A DNA stretch of 64,000 nt. Origin: Bactrocera neohumeralis. Taxonomy: Eukaryota; Arthropoda; Insecta; Diptera; Tephritidae. How positions within the stretch are numbered: position 1 is the first letter of the stretch; each line of letters opens with the position of its first letter. Under the pieces are notes generated by a model. It had not been told where the DNA came from and made no database searches. It saw only the letters and a list, made by a program, of their open reading frames with translations. Of this stretch, positions 43,887 to 53,799 are shown in pieces. Made by a program: the position numbers and the translations under genes. Where the stretch lies: NCBI RefSeq assembly GCF_024586455.1, contig NW_026089623.1, positions 6,011,367 through 6,075,366 of the forward strand, given 5' to 3'.

Positions 43887-46800
43887 CTCGGATTTCATCC
43901 GACCAAGGGCTGTTCTTTCGGCGATCTAACCCCGTTTGGATCGGTAAGTGTTCATTTGTGTTTGTCGTTACTAGAGCAATGCCTTGCAGCAGGGTTGCTC
44001 CGTATCCTCCTGACTCGCGCTGGCATTGAGTCCAACCCGGGCCCGGAGGAATTTTTCTGCTGCGTATGCGCAAAACGGCTCCATCCAAACTCCACCTCGG
44101 TCAGGTGCAACACATGCAATGGATGGAGCCATCTTAAGACCTGTTCAGGCCTTAAGACACATAGGGAGTGGACCACGCGTTACGTGGCCCCATGTTGCCT
44201 ACGCAATACTGCGACCCAAGCCTCTACGGCTGTGCAATCCGCACATAGTTCGCGCGCCGCGCCGCCACCAAATCCGAGTGGCCAACAGAGGACCTCTACG
44301 GTCCCTAGGAGCTCAATCAGGCAACATAGCTCCCCCTCTGACTTGTCCCCCCGCCAACCTTCATCCCGCTCCAATCCTCGTGCGAGAACCAACCAGCAGC
44401 TCTTGGTCCCTCGCACTGTCTGTTCCGTGTGTCAGACCGTCATACGTCGGAACGTGGCATCCGTCAAGTGCAACTCTTGTACTGGCTGGTGCCACTTTTC
44501 GGCGTGTTCCGGCCTGCGCACCACACGTGAGTGGAGTGACTCATACGTTGCCCCATGCTGCAGGAGTCTGCCCCCGCAACTCACAACAGTGGCGTCGCCT
44601 ATTAACACCCCAGCGCGACAACCGCCCCTGCGGGTACTACAGCTGCAACAACTTCCACCCACACGTCACTCCCTCACCCCCAGGATCACCCACGGACACC
44701 CGCGACAAACTCGGCTACTTCAATTTAACTGCAACGGACTCCAGAGTAAGATCGAGGAGATAGTTGCACTTATGAATCGGGAACGTCTATCGATAGCTGC
44801 GGTCCAAGAAACCAAGTTAAACAGCCGCTCAGATCTTCTGAGTTGTGCAGGTTTCAACGTTATACGTAAAGATCGCGAGCGAGATAATGGTGGTGGCCTA
44901 GCTTTCATATTGCACAACACCGTGCAGTATCGTCTAATCGATGTAGACATCGACCCCAGGGATACTACCCTAGAATGTCAGGGTATAGCTATCCGGTCAG
45001 GCGATGTCGAGCTCGAAATATTTAATATATACATCCCTCCAGTTACATGTTGCCCAACAGGATATCACCCGAATATAAGTGCGCTACTTCGTGGTGAAAA
45101 CCGTTTGGTACTAGGTGACTTTAACGCGCACCACGACCTTTGGCATTCCTGCCTGTCAAATGATCGTAGGGGGATGGAGCTGGCGGAACAGATTGACGAT
45201 TCGACATTCTGCACAATGAATGACGAAGCCCCCACCAGAGTTATGGGCACCTGTAATAGCTCGGCTGATATTACCATTGCTAGCGGTGGTCTGATAAACA
45301 GCATAACCTGGCGACCTATGCTAACTCTCGCATCAGATCATCTGCCCATAATTATCTCGATCGAGAAGCCTCCCGATTTTGTTGCTGTGGACAACCGCAC
45401 CTATTTTAACTTTAACAAAGCTAATTGGGTCGGCTTCACAGAATTTACTGAGAGCACCTTCAAAGCTCTACCTATTCCTATGGACGTATGCGTTGGCAAA
45501 CGTCAATTCCGCAAGGTGAGCGCAGCAGCTACCGCTCGCTTCATCCCGGCTGGAAGAATCGCGGAAATCCGCCCCAATTTCCCAGCCGAAGCAGCCGTTT
45601 TAGCTAATGAGCGCGACACCTTACGCCATGCCGATCCCGTGGATCCCCGAATAAGGGATCTCAATTTGGAGGTTCGGCGAATGGTAAACCAACATAAGCG
45701 GACGAAATGGATAGAGCACCTGAAGTCCTGTAACCTCTCCACCGGAGTGAGTAAGCTTTGGGCTACTGTCAAAGCTCTGTCTAACCCGAAGAGACAAGAC
45801 GACCGAGTTGAAGTTCAATTCAATGGTCATGCCTCTTCGGACCCGAAGAAGTGCGCGAGCTATTTTAGCCGGCAATTTACACTGCACCCTTCGGTAGACA
45901 AAGCTAAACGATGTGTTAACCGACGGCTGCGCAAAATGCCAAACGAAGGCGCGCCACTTACTTTCACCGATGAGGAGGTTCAGGGTGCCATCAAAAAAGC
46001 TAAATCATCTAAATCCATTGGCCCTGATGGAATCAACATGCTAATGCTAAAACATCTAGGCTCGACGGGAGTAGGATATCTCACCAAGGTCCTCAATCTG
46101 TCGCTGACCACTCTTCAAATACCCGATGTGTGGAAAGTCGGAAGAGTGGTCCCACTACTGAAACCTGGGAAACCCGCCAACAAAGGGGAATCTTATCGAC
46201 CGATAACTCTCCTCTCCCCAGTAGTAAAGACACTTGAGGCCTTGCTACTCCCGACCTTCACTCACCACCTGAGCCTAGCCAACCACCAGCATGGATTCCG
46301 AAAAGTGCACAGCACCACCACAGCACTTAGCGTCATAAACGCTCAGATAGTTCGTGGCCTCAACCAGAAACCACCCTGCGAAAGAACGATCCTCGTAGTG
46401 TTGGACCTGTCAAAAGCGTTTGACACGGTCAATCACACAACGCTACTGCAGGACATCGAAACAACTACGCTCCCTCCAGGGCTAAAGAGGTGGACCATGA
46501 ACTATCTGAGCGGTCCGCAGTCATCCGTACTATTTCGAGGTAAAACATCTAAACTGAGAAGAATTAAACAGGGGGTTCCGCAGGGTGGTGTCCTCTCCCC
46601 ACTACTGTTTAACTTCTACATCTCGAAACTCCCACAACCACCAGAAGGAGTTTCCATAACCTCGTACGCTGATGACTGCACGATATTGGCGTCGGGCAAT
46701 GGAATCGATGGCATGTGTTCGAAGGTAAACAGCTACCTCTCCGACCTTTCTCGTTTCCTCACTGCACGAAATCTCACACTTTCCCCACCAAATCCACAGC

Positions 46801-46898
46801 GACCATATTCACAAACTGGACGAAGGAGTATAGACTTGAGCTTAACATTGCAGTCGACGGCGTCAAAATTCCGACTGTCAACAATCCTAAGATTTTAG
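43887..46898 (+). CDS. Polyprotein: 2A-like peptide, two PHD-like fingers, endonuclease, RT
   Basis: The frame is open from the TGA at 43884 to 46898, about 1000 codons. No ATG occurs in frame until after the fingers (first ATG within ...IVALMNRER), so initiation must be non-AUG or the frame must be joined by splicing. The sequence LLRILLTRAGIESNPGP (44001-44045) resembles a 2A ribosome-skipping peptide. Two fingers follow: CCVCAKRL...CNTCNGWSHLKTCSGL and CSVCQTVI...CNSCTGWCHFSACSGL, each ending REW...YVAPCC. Endonuclease: QFNCNGL, VQETKLN, LGDFNAHHDLWHS and LASDHLPI. RT: VLDLSKAFDTVNH, GVPQGGVLSPLLFN and SYADDCTILASG, all catalytic residues present. The frame is lost by one C missing from a C run at 46783-46786. 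It acts in target-primed retrotransposition. Confidence 0.85.
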   Translation, partial: LGFHPTKGCSFGDLTPFGSVSVHLCLSLLEQCLAAGLLRILLTRAGIESNPGPEEFFCCVCAKRLHPNSTSVRCNTCNGWSHLKTCSGLKTHREWTTRYVAPCCLRNTATQASTAVQSAHSSRAAPPPNPSGQQRTSTVPRSSIRQHSSPSDLSPRQPSSRSNPRARTNQQLLVPRTVCSVCQTVIRRNVASVKCNSCTGWCHFSACSGLRTTREWSDSYVAPCCRSLPPQLTTVASPINTPARQPPLRVLQLQQLPPTRHSLTPRITHGHPRQTRLLQFNCNGLQSKIEEIVALMNRERLSIAAVQETKLNSRSDLLSCAGFNVIRKDRERDNGGGLAFILHNTVQYRLIDVDIDPRDTTLECQGIAIRSGDVELEIFNIYIPPVTCCPTGYHPNISALLRGENRLVLGDFNAHHDLWHSCLSNDRRGMELAEQIDDSTFCTMNDEAPTRVMGTCNSSADITIASGGLINSITWRPMLTLASDHLPIIISIEKPPDFVAVDNRTYFNFNKANWVGFTEFTESTFKALPIPMDVCVGKRQFRKVSAAATARFIPAGRIAEIRPNFPAEAAVLANERDTLRHADPVDPRIRDLNLEVRRMVNQHKRTKWIEHLKSCNLSTGVSKLWATVKALSNPKRQDDRVEVQFNGHASSDPKKCASYFSRQFTLHPSVDKAKRCVNRRLRKMPNEGAPLTFTDEEVQGAIKKAKSSKSIGPDGINMLMLKHLGSTGVGYLTKVLNLSLTTLQIPDVWKVGRVVPLLKPGKPANKGESYRPITLLSPVVKTLEALLLPTFTHHLSLANHQHGFRKVHSTTTALSVINAQIVRGLNQKPPCERTILVVLDLSKAFDTVNHTTLLQDIETTTLPPGLKRWTMNYLSGPQSSVLFRGKTSKLRRIKQGVPQGGVLSPLLFNFYISKLPQPPEGVSITSYADDCTILASGNGIDGMCSKVNSYLSDLSRFLTARNLTLSPPNPQRPYSQTGRRSIDLSLTLQSTASKFRLSTILRF
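44001..44045 (+). other. 2A-like motif (GIESNPGP)
   Basis: Eight residues ending NPGP, preceded by a Leu-rich stretch, as in 2A peptides where the ribosome skips the last Gly-Pro bond. The consensus is D-V/I-E-x-N-P-G-P; the first Asp is Gly here. The same motif occurs at 3904-3930 in copy 1 and, with N changed to K, at 38887-38912 in copy 2. Confidence 0.55.
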
Positions 46899-47858
46899 GT
46901 GTAACATTCGACAGTCTATGCTCCTTCTCTCCTCATACGACCGCGATTATCGCCAAAGTACAGAGCCGCAACAAAATCCTCAAGTCGCTAGCCGGCAGCA
47001 CATGGGGAAAAGACAAAGAAACGTTGTTGGCAACATACAAGGCAATCGGCCGGCCGGTCCTCAATTACGCAGCCCCCATATGGTCGCCTGGATGCAGTGG
47101 TACGCAGATGAGGAAACTACAGACCTGTCAGAACACTGCACTCCGGGTCCGGACCCGTATGACCCCGTCGAAACAGCACGTTTCTTGGGCCTACCGTTAG
47201 AAGACATCGACGACAACACAAATGACATTTACCATCCCAACGGGGATTAGATTTCCGTTAAAACAACAACAACAACATGGATTGCCGGCCGAGCTATTGA
47301 AACATGGCGGCGAAGAAGTGAAAAGGAGCATGTATCAGCATCATTTAAAATATGGTCGGACGAAAGCATGCCTTAAGCCCACCGCCAACAAACTAATTGG
47401 ACCTTATCAGTATGGATTTAGACCTGGAAAATCAACAACCAAACAGATATTGGAAAAGACAAGTGAGAAAAGAATCGACACACACCACCTCTTCGTCAAT
47501 TTCAAAGCTGCTTTTGACAGCACGAAAAGGAGCTGTCTTTAAGCTGCGATGTCTGAATTTGGTATCCCCGCAAAAGTAATACAGCTGTGTAAACTGACGT
47601 TGAATAACAGCAAAAGCTTCGCCAGGATCGGGAAAAACCTCTCCGAGCCGTTCGATACGAAACGAGGTTTCAGACAAGGCGACTTCCTATCGTGCGACTT
47701 CTTCAATCTGCTGCTGGAGAAAATAATTCGAGCTGCAGAACTTAATCAAACAAGTACAATTTTCTATAAGAGTGCACCTGTGGTATGCTGATGATATCGA
47801 TATCATTGGCCTCAACACCCAAGCCATTAGTTCTGCTTTCTCCACACTAGATAAAGTC

Positions 47859-49380
47859 GGATTGATACAAATTAGTGAATTTTTAAACGCGAATATTTTA
47901 AAAAGTATAAGCCTTGACAACAATATTTTTACATTCCTCCTCTGGAGAAGCTTCCCTATCAGTGCAAACCCATTTATACGGGAATTCGTTGTCAGTCCCC
48001 GGCCCCCAAAGTAATAGAAATCGTGCCGAACTAAGATTGCTCAACAAAAAAGACTTTCAGCTAATTGATCATATTTTCTTAGTATCCAATAGCAGCGCCC
48101 CATTTCCTCATAATTGTTAGCACATACATAAATAAAATCCACTATAAGTGTAAAAAGTAATTTTTTAAATATACATAGATATCTTACTTAAAAAACTGCA
48201 AAAAGTGTAAAATGCGAATTTGTTTAAATTATAATGTGAATTTTGCAGTTTATTTTACTGATTTTGAATTGAAAAAATTGGGTATTGGCTCGAATAAGTT
48301 TATTTTTCGAGCGCGGCCGAAGGGCGCCAACGCAGAAAGGAGCATTATGCGAAACATTGTGAAATACTATAGGGGTAGTCTCTTGCTCTTGCAAAACCCA
48401 TGCACGGTGCATGAATTTTCTACTTGGTGCAACAACACAACAACAAAAACACGCAGAAAATTATTTGCAACGGCTCTAAAATATGTCAGACCAAAACCCA
48501 TGTTAATTTTCGTACAATGACACGTAAAAATATAATTGCAACCCTGTTTTACCTGTTATTTTACATAAAGACATATTATGCCGTTAAATTGTTGAAGAAT
48601 ATAAGTTTCAAATAGATTTTATAATTTCTACTTAAATTATAAAGATTTGTTACAGTTTTTTGTTAAGAATGAATACCGAATGTGCGCCAATTCACAATAG
48701 TCATTTTCAAGAAATTGATCGAATCAGCCGTTCATATATCAATATAAAGAAAACCCACTGACAGTAAATAAATAAAAGAGTCGGCTTTAGAATACCGTCC
48801 CAGGATTTTGGGAATAATATGGGTATAGTCGTGTAGAGGAGATTCTCCAGATAAAGAGTATATATAGTTATAGCCCAAAAAATACGTACTTGAAATAGTG
48901 GTAATTTTCAACTTTAAATGCAAATAACTCGAAAACCTCGATCTGGAGAGCCACCATTATCCGACCATACCACTTATGTATATTCCCGAAATTCTGGGAC
49001 GGTATTCGGTTGCGATTTAGAATAGCATCCTCCGATTTCGGGGTTAAAATGGGTAAAGTTCAAAAATTCAACTATTTAAAATTCGTGCTTCTCCGATTTA
49101 TAATCATTTTACACTTATATATATAACTTTTATATCCACTAACACCTTGCTAATTCGTTTCAAATTATTTATTTTATATTAAATAGTTCAAAAATAAGTT
49201 TAATCCCATATCAAACTTTGTTGAAATCCATTTATTCATACAATAAGAAAATTATTGCAAACAAGCAAACAATTAGTGTTACCATATTTTGTAATGGAGT
49301 AAAAATAAGAAAAAAGAAAGATTATGACGTCATAACTAAATTCATTATCGTGTGATCAGAATTCTCATTACCTTGATAAA
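47859..49380. repeat. Repeat family Q, complex region
   Basis: A patchwork without genes: 'attcctcctctggagaagct' (47931, shared with both palindrome arms at 51885-52045), 'atttcctcataattgttagc' (48103), one 93-bp-type unit (48285-48350), and a pair of mutually inverted segments ('ttagaataccgtcccaggat' at 48787 and 'attctgggacggtattcggt' at 48991). Frames here are random. Confidence 0.6.
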
Positions 49381-49660
49381 TCAAGGTGTTGTATCGGCCA
49401 GGGTTATTTTTTTTGAAGCGCGGCCGAACGCCGCCATCGTAGAAAGGAGTTGAACGCAAAGGAACTGAGCACGCACAGGTGTTGGCCCGACCGAGGGTTA
49501 TTTTTTTGAAGCACGGCCAAAGGCCTCCAACGCAAACAGTAGTTCAACGCAAAAGAACTGAGCACGCCCAGGTGTTGGTACGACCGAGGGTTATTTTTTT
49601 GAAGGTGCCCTAAGGCCGCCAATGCAGAAAGAAATTCGGGCCGGCTTTAGTATACCATCC
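49381..49660 (+). repeat. 93-bp minisatellite, three units
   Basis: Units begin 'gaagcgcggccgaa' at 49415, 49508 and 49601, a spacing of exactly 93 bases. Each carries 'ccgagggttattttttt' and a GC-rich block. The orientation is opposite to the array at 53178-53775. Confidence 0.85.
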
Positions 49661-50084
49661 CACGATTTCAGGGTTAATAGTTATTTGGTTGGATAGGGCT
49701 GATGCTCCAGATTAAGAAAATATATTATTATAGCCGCCGCAAACTTATAGTTTTCGAGTTTCTGTGAAATATGTAAGTAAGGTAACACTCATTATTAGTT
49801 AGAATGCAACCCTTTTGTTATTGTGTGAACAAAAATAATTCAACAAAAGTTAAATATTGATAAAAAGTTATTTTTGCCCTATATAATATAAAATAAATGA
49901 TTAGAAATGAATTAGTGAAGTCTTAGTGGTTATAAAAATTTAAAATTAAGGTATAAAATTCATTATAAATCGGAGAAACACTCGTTTTAAATAGTTGATT
50001 TTTTTAGCTTGAAATGCAAATATCTCAAAACCCATAAGTCAGCGGATACTATACACATATATTTTTTTTGATCTGGAAGACCTA
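49661..50084. other. Family Q flank, AT-rich
   Basis: Contains 'ccggctttagtataccatcc' (related to 48780) and AT-rich filler. No gene. Confidence 0.4.
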
Positions 50085-50668
50085 GCGCCTGAAATACGCA
50101 TCTCATGGCAAAATGTATAAAACAAAAGTTATTTGTCACGTCATTTGCTACCGAAATGATGTATGTGATCATGGCCGTACGACGAACCGTTCCCGAGATA
50201 CGAGCGAAAATGCAGCGCGCCACAGCGCACGGTGAAAATTGTTGCAGCTCTCAGTTAACCTGTATTGGTCACCCAGAACCCACCGCGTGGAGGTGGCTGC
50301 TCTTCGGGTTCCTCCCAATCCCAACCCAACCGACCAACCATATGTCAGGCCTGTTTTAGTCTGAATCTGTGTCAAATTTATTGATAAAATCAGATTTTGT
50401 ACTAAGCTTTGGCACTTGTTGCCTAGATTTAAGTGTAGAGCGTATAAAACGATCACGAGATTGGGGGCCAATAACTTTAGAAGATGCCTCTGTCACCAGT
50501 TGTGCTAAGCTGGGTCGGATTAATAACCTCAGAAGGTAATTGGCAGGATGGAAAACTTTCAAATTTGACAAAAGGCAACTTACCATTTCGGTAGCAAATT
50601 ACGTGACAAATAACTTTTGTTTTATACATTTTGCCATGAGATGCGTATTTCAGGCGCTAGGTAGACAA
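50085..50668. repeat. Inverted 75-bp pair around BEL/Pao debris
   Basis: 'ctagcgcctgaaatacgcat' at 50092 and its reverse complement at 50645-50664 ('atgcgtatttcaggcgctag') mark two arms (50090-50160 and 50586-50668) with about 425 bp between. The interior is BEL/Pao-like. Confidence 0.75.
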
Positions 50669-51551
50669 TTTCATGATTTTAGGCGAATTTCCGAAATTTC
50701 AAGGCCGGAGTTGGGGTTGAAGATGCAATCCGATCTCAAAACAAAAAGTCGCATTGGAATCAGGAAGTACTAAGGCAACTTTTCCGCACTATTAGAAATG
50801 CCGCATCGAAAAAAGTCCGGAATCGACCCACACTAGCCGACAGCTCGAAACGCGGGAGAGACTTGATCTTCAGTGGAGCCACTCTAGACTTTGCAGTAAG
50901 CAGCATACATTTAGTACCACTAGCAGATTGGCTTCGTATGTATATGCAGCACCTATACGCTCTTAGTGAGGCGTCGGCGAATCCATGTATTTGGCAAATG
51001 GCACTCAACTCAACGTTGCATTCCACATTATGCTTATTGATGAGAGCTGCAGTAGGTTGGCTTTAATGCTCTACCAGCTAGTGTCAAGGCGCAATGGAAT
51101 CAACTCATCCCAATCTAGTTTTTGGATCTAAAGCTCTTACAATAAGATATTTGCTTTCATAACTAGTGGGCCTAGTAATCCAAGACGAACAAAAAGGGTG
51201 CAGAAACTGATACAATGTTTCGTTTAGTAGCTCGCAGATCATTGAAATTGTCATCTAAAACAAATCGAAACTAACCCTCTTTCGGCAACCAATGGATTCC
51301 TAACGTTATAGTGGAATTTTTGTCATTGAAACTTAATGACTTTTCAGTGCAATCACTGTCGAAAAATTTAGGGTGGTTTGAAAACTTGAATCTGCCGAGT
51401 TTAATATTTGAATGACCTCACTTCTCAAAAGATCTAGAGACTCAAAATTTTCGGACCCTGTTAACAAATCATCAACATAAACGTCTCTTTTTATGGCCAA
51501 TGAACTGAGAGGATATTTAATTGTAATAGCATCGCTGAGCATTTGAAACAC
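50222..51551 (-). mobile_element. BEL/Pao LTR retrotransposon remnant
   Basis: Reading right to left on the minus strand: RT block KRDVYVDDLLTGSENFE (YVDD, 51500-51450), then a decayed connection 'LGIHWLPKEG' (51303-51274), then RNase H 'IHGFADASLRAYRCCIYIRS' and 'AKSRVAPLKIKSLPRFELSA' (51000-50850). A final piece at 50585-50222 resembles the end of pol and the LTR-proximal part. The Pao-type YVDD and the 'SRVAP-K-PRLEL' order are characteristic of BEL/Pao. It is interrupted near 50586-50750 and carries many stops. Confidence 0.75.
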
Positions 51552-51552
51552 A

Positions 51553-53098
51553 GAAAAATTGTTAAAAATCCTACATATTTACTGTTTAAGATGTGGCAAG
51601 GCTCGTTTTCCTCATAATAGTAAACAATCTAACCTTTCCAACGATGAGTGTGCTAAGTAATTTTTAAATTAATAAATTTAGGTAAAATATAGCAAAATAA
51701 AAGTGAAATGTAAGCTTATTTCAAAGCTTAGAGTGTGTATTTAAATATACAAAGTAAAAAATGTGAAAAAATTTTGTGAAACATAGAGAAATAACATGTT
51801 TTCTTAGTGCAAATTTTTGAACTTTTAATCGTGAATATTTTAAAAAATATTAGTAATTTTTACATTATTTTTGGATATTCCTCCTCTGGAGAAGCTCCTC
51901 TATCCGTACATACCCCATTTATACGGAAATTCGGTTTTTTTTACCTCGTGGCACGATTCCGATTACTTTGGCAGAGGGGTAAAAAAAAACCGAATTTCCG
52001 TATAAATGGGGTATGTGCGGATAGGGGAGCTTCTCCAGAGAAGAAATATCCAAAAATAATATAAAAATAACTTTTATTTTTTAAAATATTCACGATTAAA
52101 AGTTCAAAAATTTGCACTAATGACACATGGTATTTCTGGGCACGATTACGATTCTTGGGGCGCCGCGATTTGATTATAAAATATGTGCTCATATACCGTC
52201 CTCAGATGCATAGTTTTCGAGATATTTCACTTCAAAGCTCCACAATTTTACATGCAATTCACTCTTATTTTGTTTTGTTTTGTTTTTCTTTACATGTCAT
52301 GAGAAATACCAGTGTTGCCACATATTGTCTTTTAAAAAAACTATTAAAAATTTTTCTGTTTGACATACATATATAAAGAAAATGGTACAAATGTTTTTTG
52401 TATTCAAAAAAAAAATAACCCTCATCGATCGAACACCGGGGTATTCATAGTTTCAACAAATTTTTGATATATGTATATTCAGGACACAAAGTATGGCAAC
52501 ACTGCTATTTGTCATAAATGTAAACACACAAATCGCTTGAAACTTCGAATATGCAAAATTGTTTTAAAGTATATTTATTTTCTTAAAAAATATACAATTA
52601 ATATAAATTTTTGATATATACGAATGTCTACAGTGTAATTAAATATATATTAATTAAAAAATGTGTGAAAAGTGGGTTAAACATAGTGAAATAACGAGCA
52701 TTGTTTTAACAAATTTTTGAACTTAAATGTTAAATATCTCGAAAACTATGGGTCTGAGGACGGTATATGCGTATATATTTTTTAATCCTGAGGACCTCCT
52801 CTATTCATCGGTACCATCAAATCGCGGCGCCTCAAGAATCGTAATATTGCCTATTTCTCTATGTTTCACTAAATTTTTTCACGTTTTTAACTCTGTATAT
52901 TTAAATATACACTCTAAACATTGAAATAAGTTCCCATTTCACTTTTATTTTGCTATATTTTACCTAAATTTATTAATTTAAAATTCACTTAGCACATCAT
53001 CGTTGAAAAGGTTAGATTGTTTACAATTATGAGGAAAACGAGCCTTGCCACATCTTAAACAGCAAATATGTAGGATTTTTAACAATTTTTCTTTTTTT
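51553..53098. mobile_element. Foldback element with 235-bp inverted ends
   Basis: The left arm (51553-51800, 'aattgttaaaaatcctacat...') and right arm (52850-53098) are inverted copies of about 240 bp with roughly 90 per cent identity by eye. The interior holds a second, separate palindrome (51786-52137), a single minus-sense minisatellite-like word (52408-52450) and a segment shared with 54780-54905. No transposase frame is seen, so it would be non-autonomous. Confidence 0.75.
51786..52137. repeat. Large near-perfect palindrome
   Basis: Arms of about 160 bp (51786-51945 and 51979-52137) around a 33-bp centre. 'cccatttatacggaaattcgg' at 51915 is mirrored at 51991. It would form a strong hairpin in single-stranded DNA or RNA. 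Confidence 0.85.
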
Positions 53099-53177
53099 GT
53101 TTTTTCGCGTGATTCTTTTTTCTATATTAACTATAAAAAAATACTTTCTACATATGTATATGTGTAATATGTAATTA

Positions 53178-53775
53178 TGTGACTGAAGTACTTTCGCGTT
53201 GTACTCCTTTCTGCGTTGGCGGCCTTCGGCCGCGCTTTAAAAAAATAACCTTGGTCGAGCGAATATCCGGGGTGGCTGTAGTACTTTCGCGTAGTACTCC
53301 TTTCTGCGTTGGCGGCCTTCGGCCGCGCTTTAAAAAATAACCCTGGTCGAGCAAATACGGGTGACTGTAGTACTTTCGCGTAGTACTCCTTTCTGCGTTG
53401 GCGGCCTTCGGCCGCGCTTTAAAAAAATAACTTTGGTCGAGGGAATACCCGGGGTGACTTAAATACTTTCGCGTAGTACTCCTTTCTGCAATGGCGGCCT
53501 TCGGCCCCGCTTTAAAAAAATAACCCTGGTCGAGCGAATACCCGGGGTGACTGTAGTACTATCACGTAGTACTCCTTTCTGCGTTGGCGTCCTTCGGCCG
53601 CGCTCTAAACAAATAACTCTGGCCGAGCGAATACCCGGGGTGACTAAAGTACTTTCGTGTAGTACTCCTTTCTGCGTTTGCGGCCTTCGGCCGGTCTCTA
53701 AAAAAATAACTCTGGCCGAGCGAATACCCGGGGTGACTAAAGTACTTTCGCGTAGTACTCCTTTCTGCGTTAAAA
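53178..53775 (-). repeat. 93-bp minisatellite, about six and a half units
   Basis: 'gtactcc' recurs at 53201, 53294, 53383, 53476, 53569, 53662 and 53755: spacing 93 in five intervals and 89 in one. Each unit has the block GCGGCCTTCGGCCGC, a perfect 6-bp stem around TTC, and 'aaaaataaccctggtcgagcg'. Since 93 is divisible by 3, long open frames appear on the minus strand, but they are a by-product of the period. Confidence 0.92.
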
Positions 53776-53799
53776 ATAAAAAAATATATTGACATTTTG

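Larger units (their letters stand above)
43848..47275 (+). mobile_element. PHD/2A-type non-LTR element copy 3, best preserved
   Basis: 3428 bp with complete 5' and 3' ends and an (AAC)n tail. A perfect 12-bp target duplication, ATGGATTGCCGG, lies at 43836-43847 and 47276-47287 in the host RTE. An internal deletion at about 47145 removes the region between 'NTALR' and 'DPVETARF' (about 600 bp present in copies 1 and 2). The gag-like ORF of other clades is absent; the single long ORF has N-terminal zinc fingers instead. Confidence 0.92.
42705..47858 (+). mobile_element. RTE copy E, interrupted by two nested insertions
   Basis: Order: RTE leader (42709-43018), a deletion of the endonuclease, linker (43043-43170), DINE-like insertion (43171-43520), linker and RT start (43521-43847), PHD/2A copy 3 (43848-47275), RT continued (47276-47858). 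RT motifs after the interruption are FVNFKAAFDSTKR (one Asp-to-Asn change in the first catalytic block), FRQGDFLSCDFFNLLLEK and 'WYADDIDIIGLN' (YADD). It ends abruptly at 47858 against family Q sequence. Stops include one after KRSCL at 47540-47542. Confidence 0.85.

Noticed and set aside
43956..43958. Start of the long frame at 43956
   Set aside because: The codon is TTG, not ATG. In a fly there is no reason to start there by default, so it was not taken as a proven start.
51786..52137. Palindrome considered as a viral or plasmid-type replication origin
   Set aside because: No initiator gene is nearby and pieces of it are scattered as ordinary repeats.
53178..53775. Repeat array considered as CRISPR-like
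   Set aside because: Units are contiguous 93-bp tandem copies without unique spacers, and the genome is eukaryotic.
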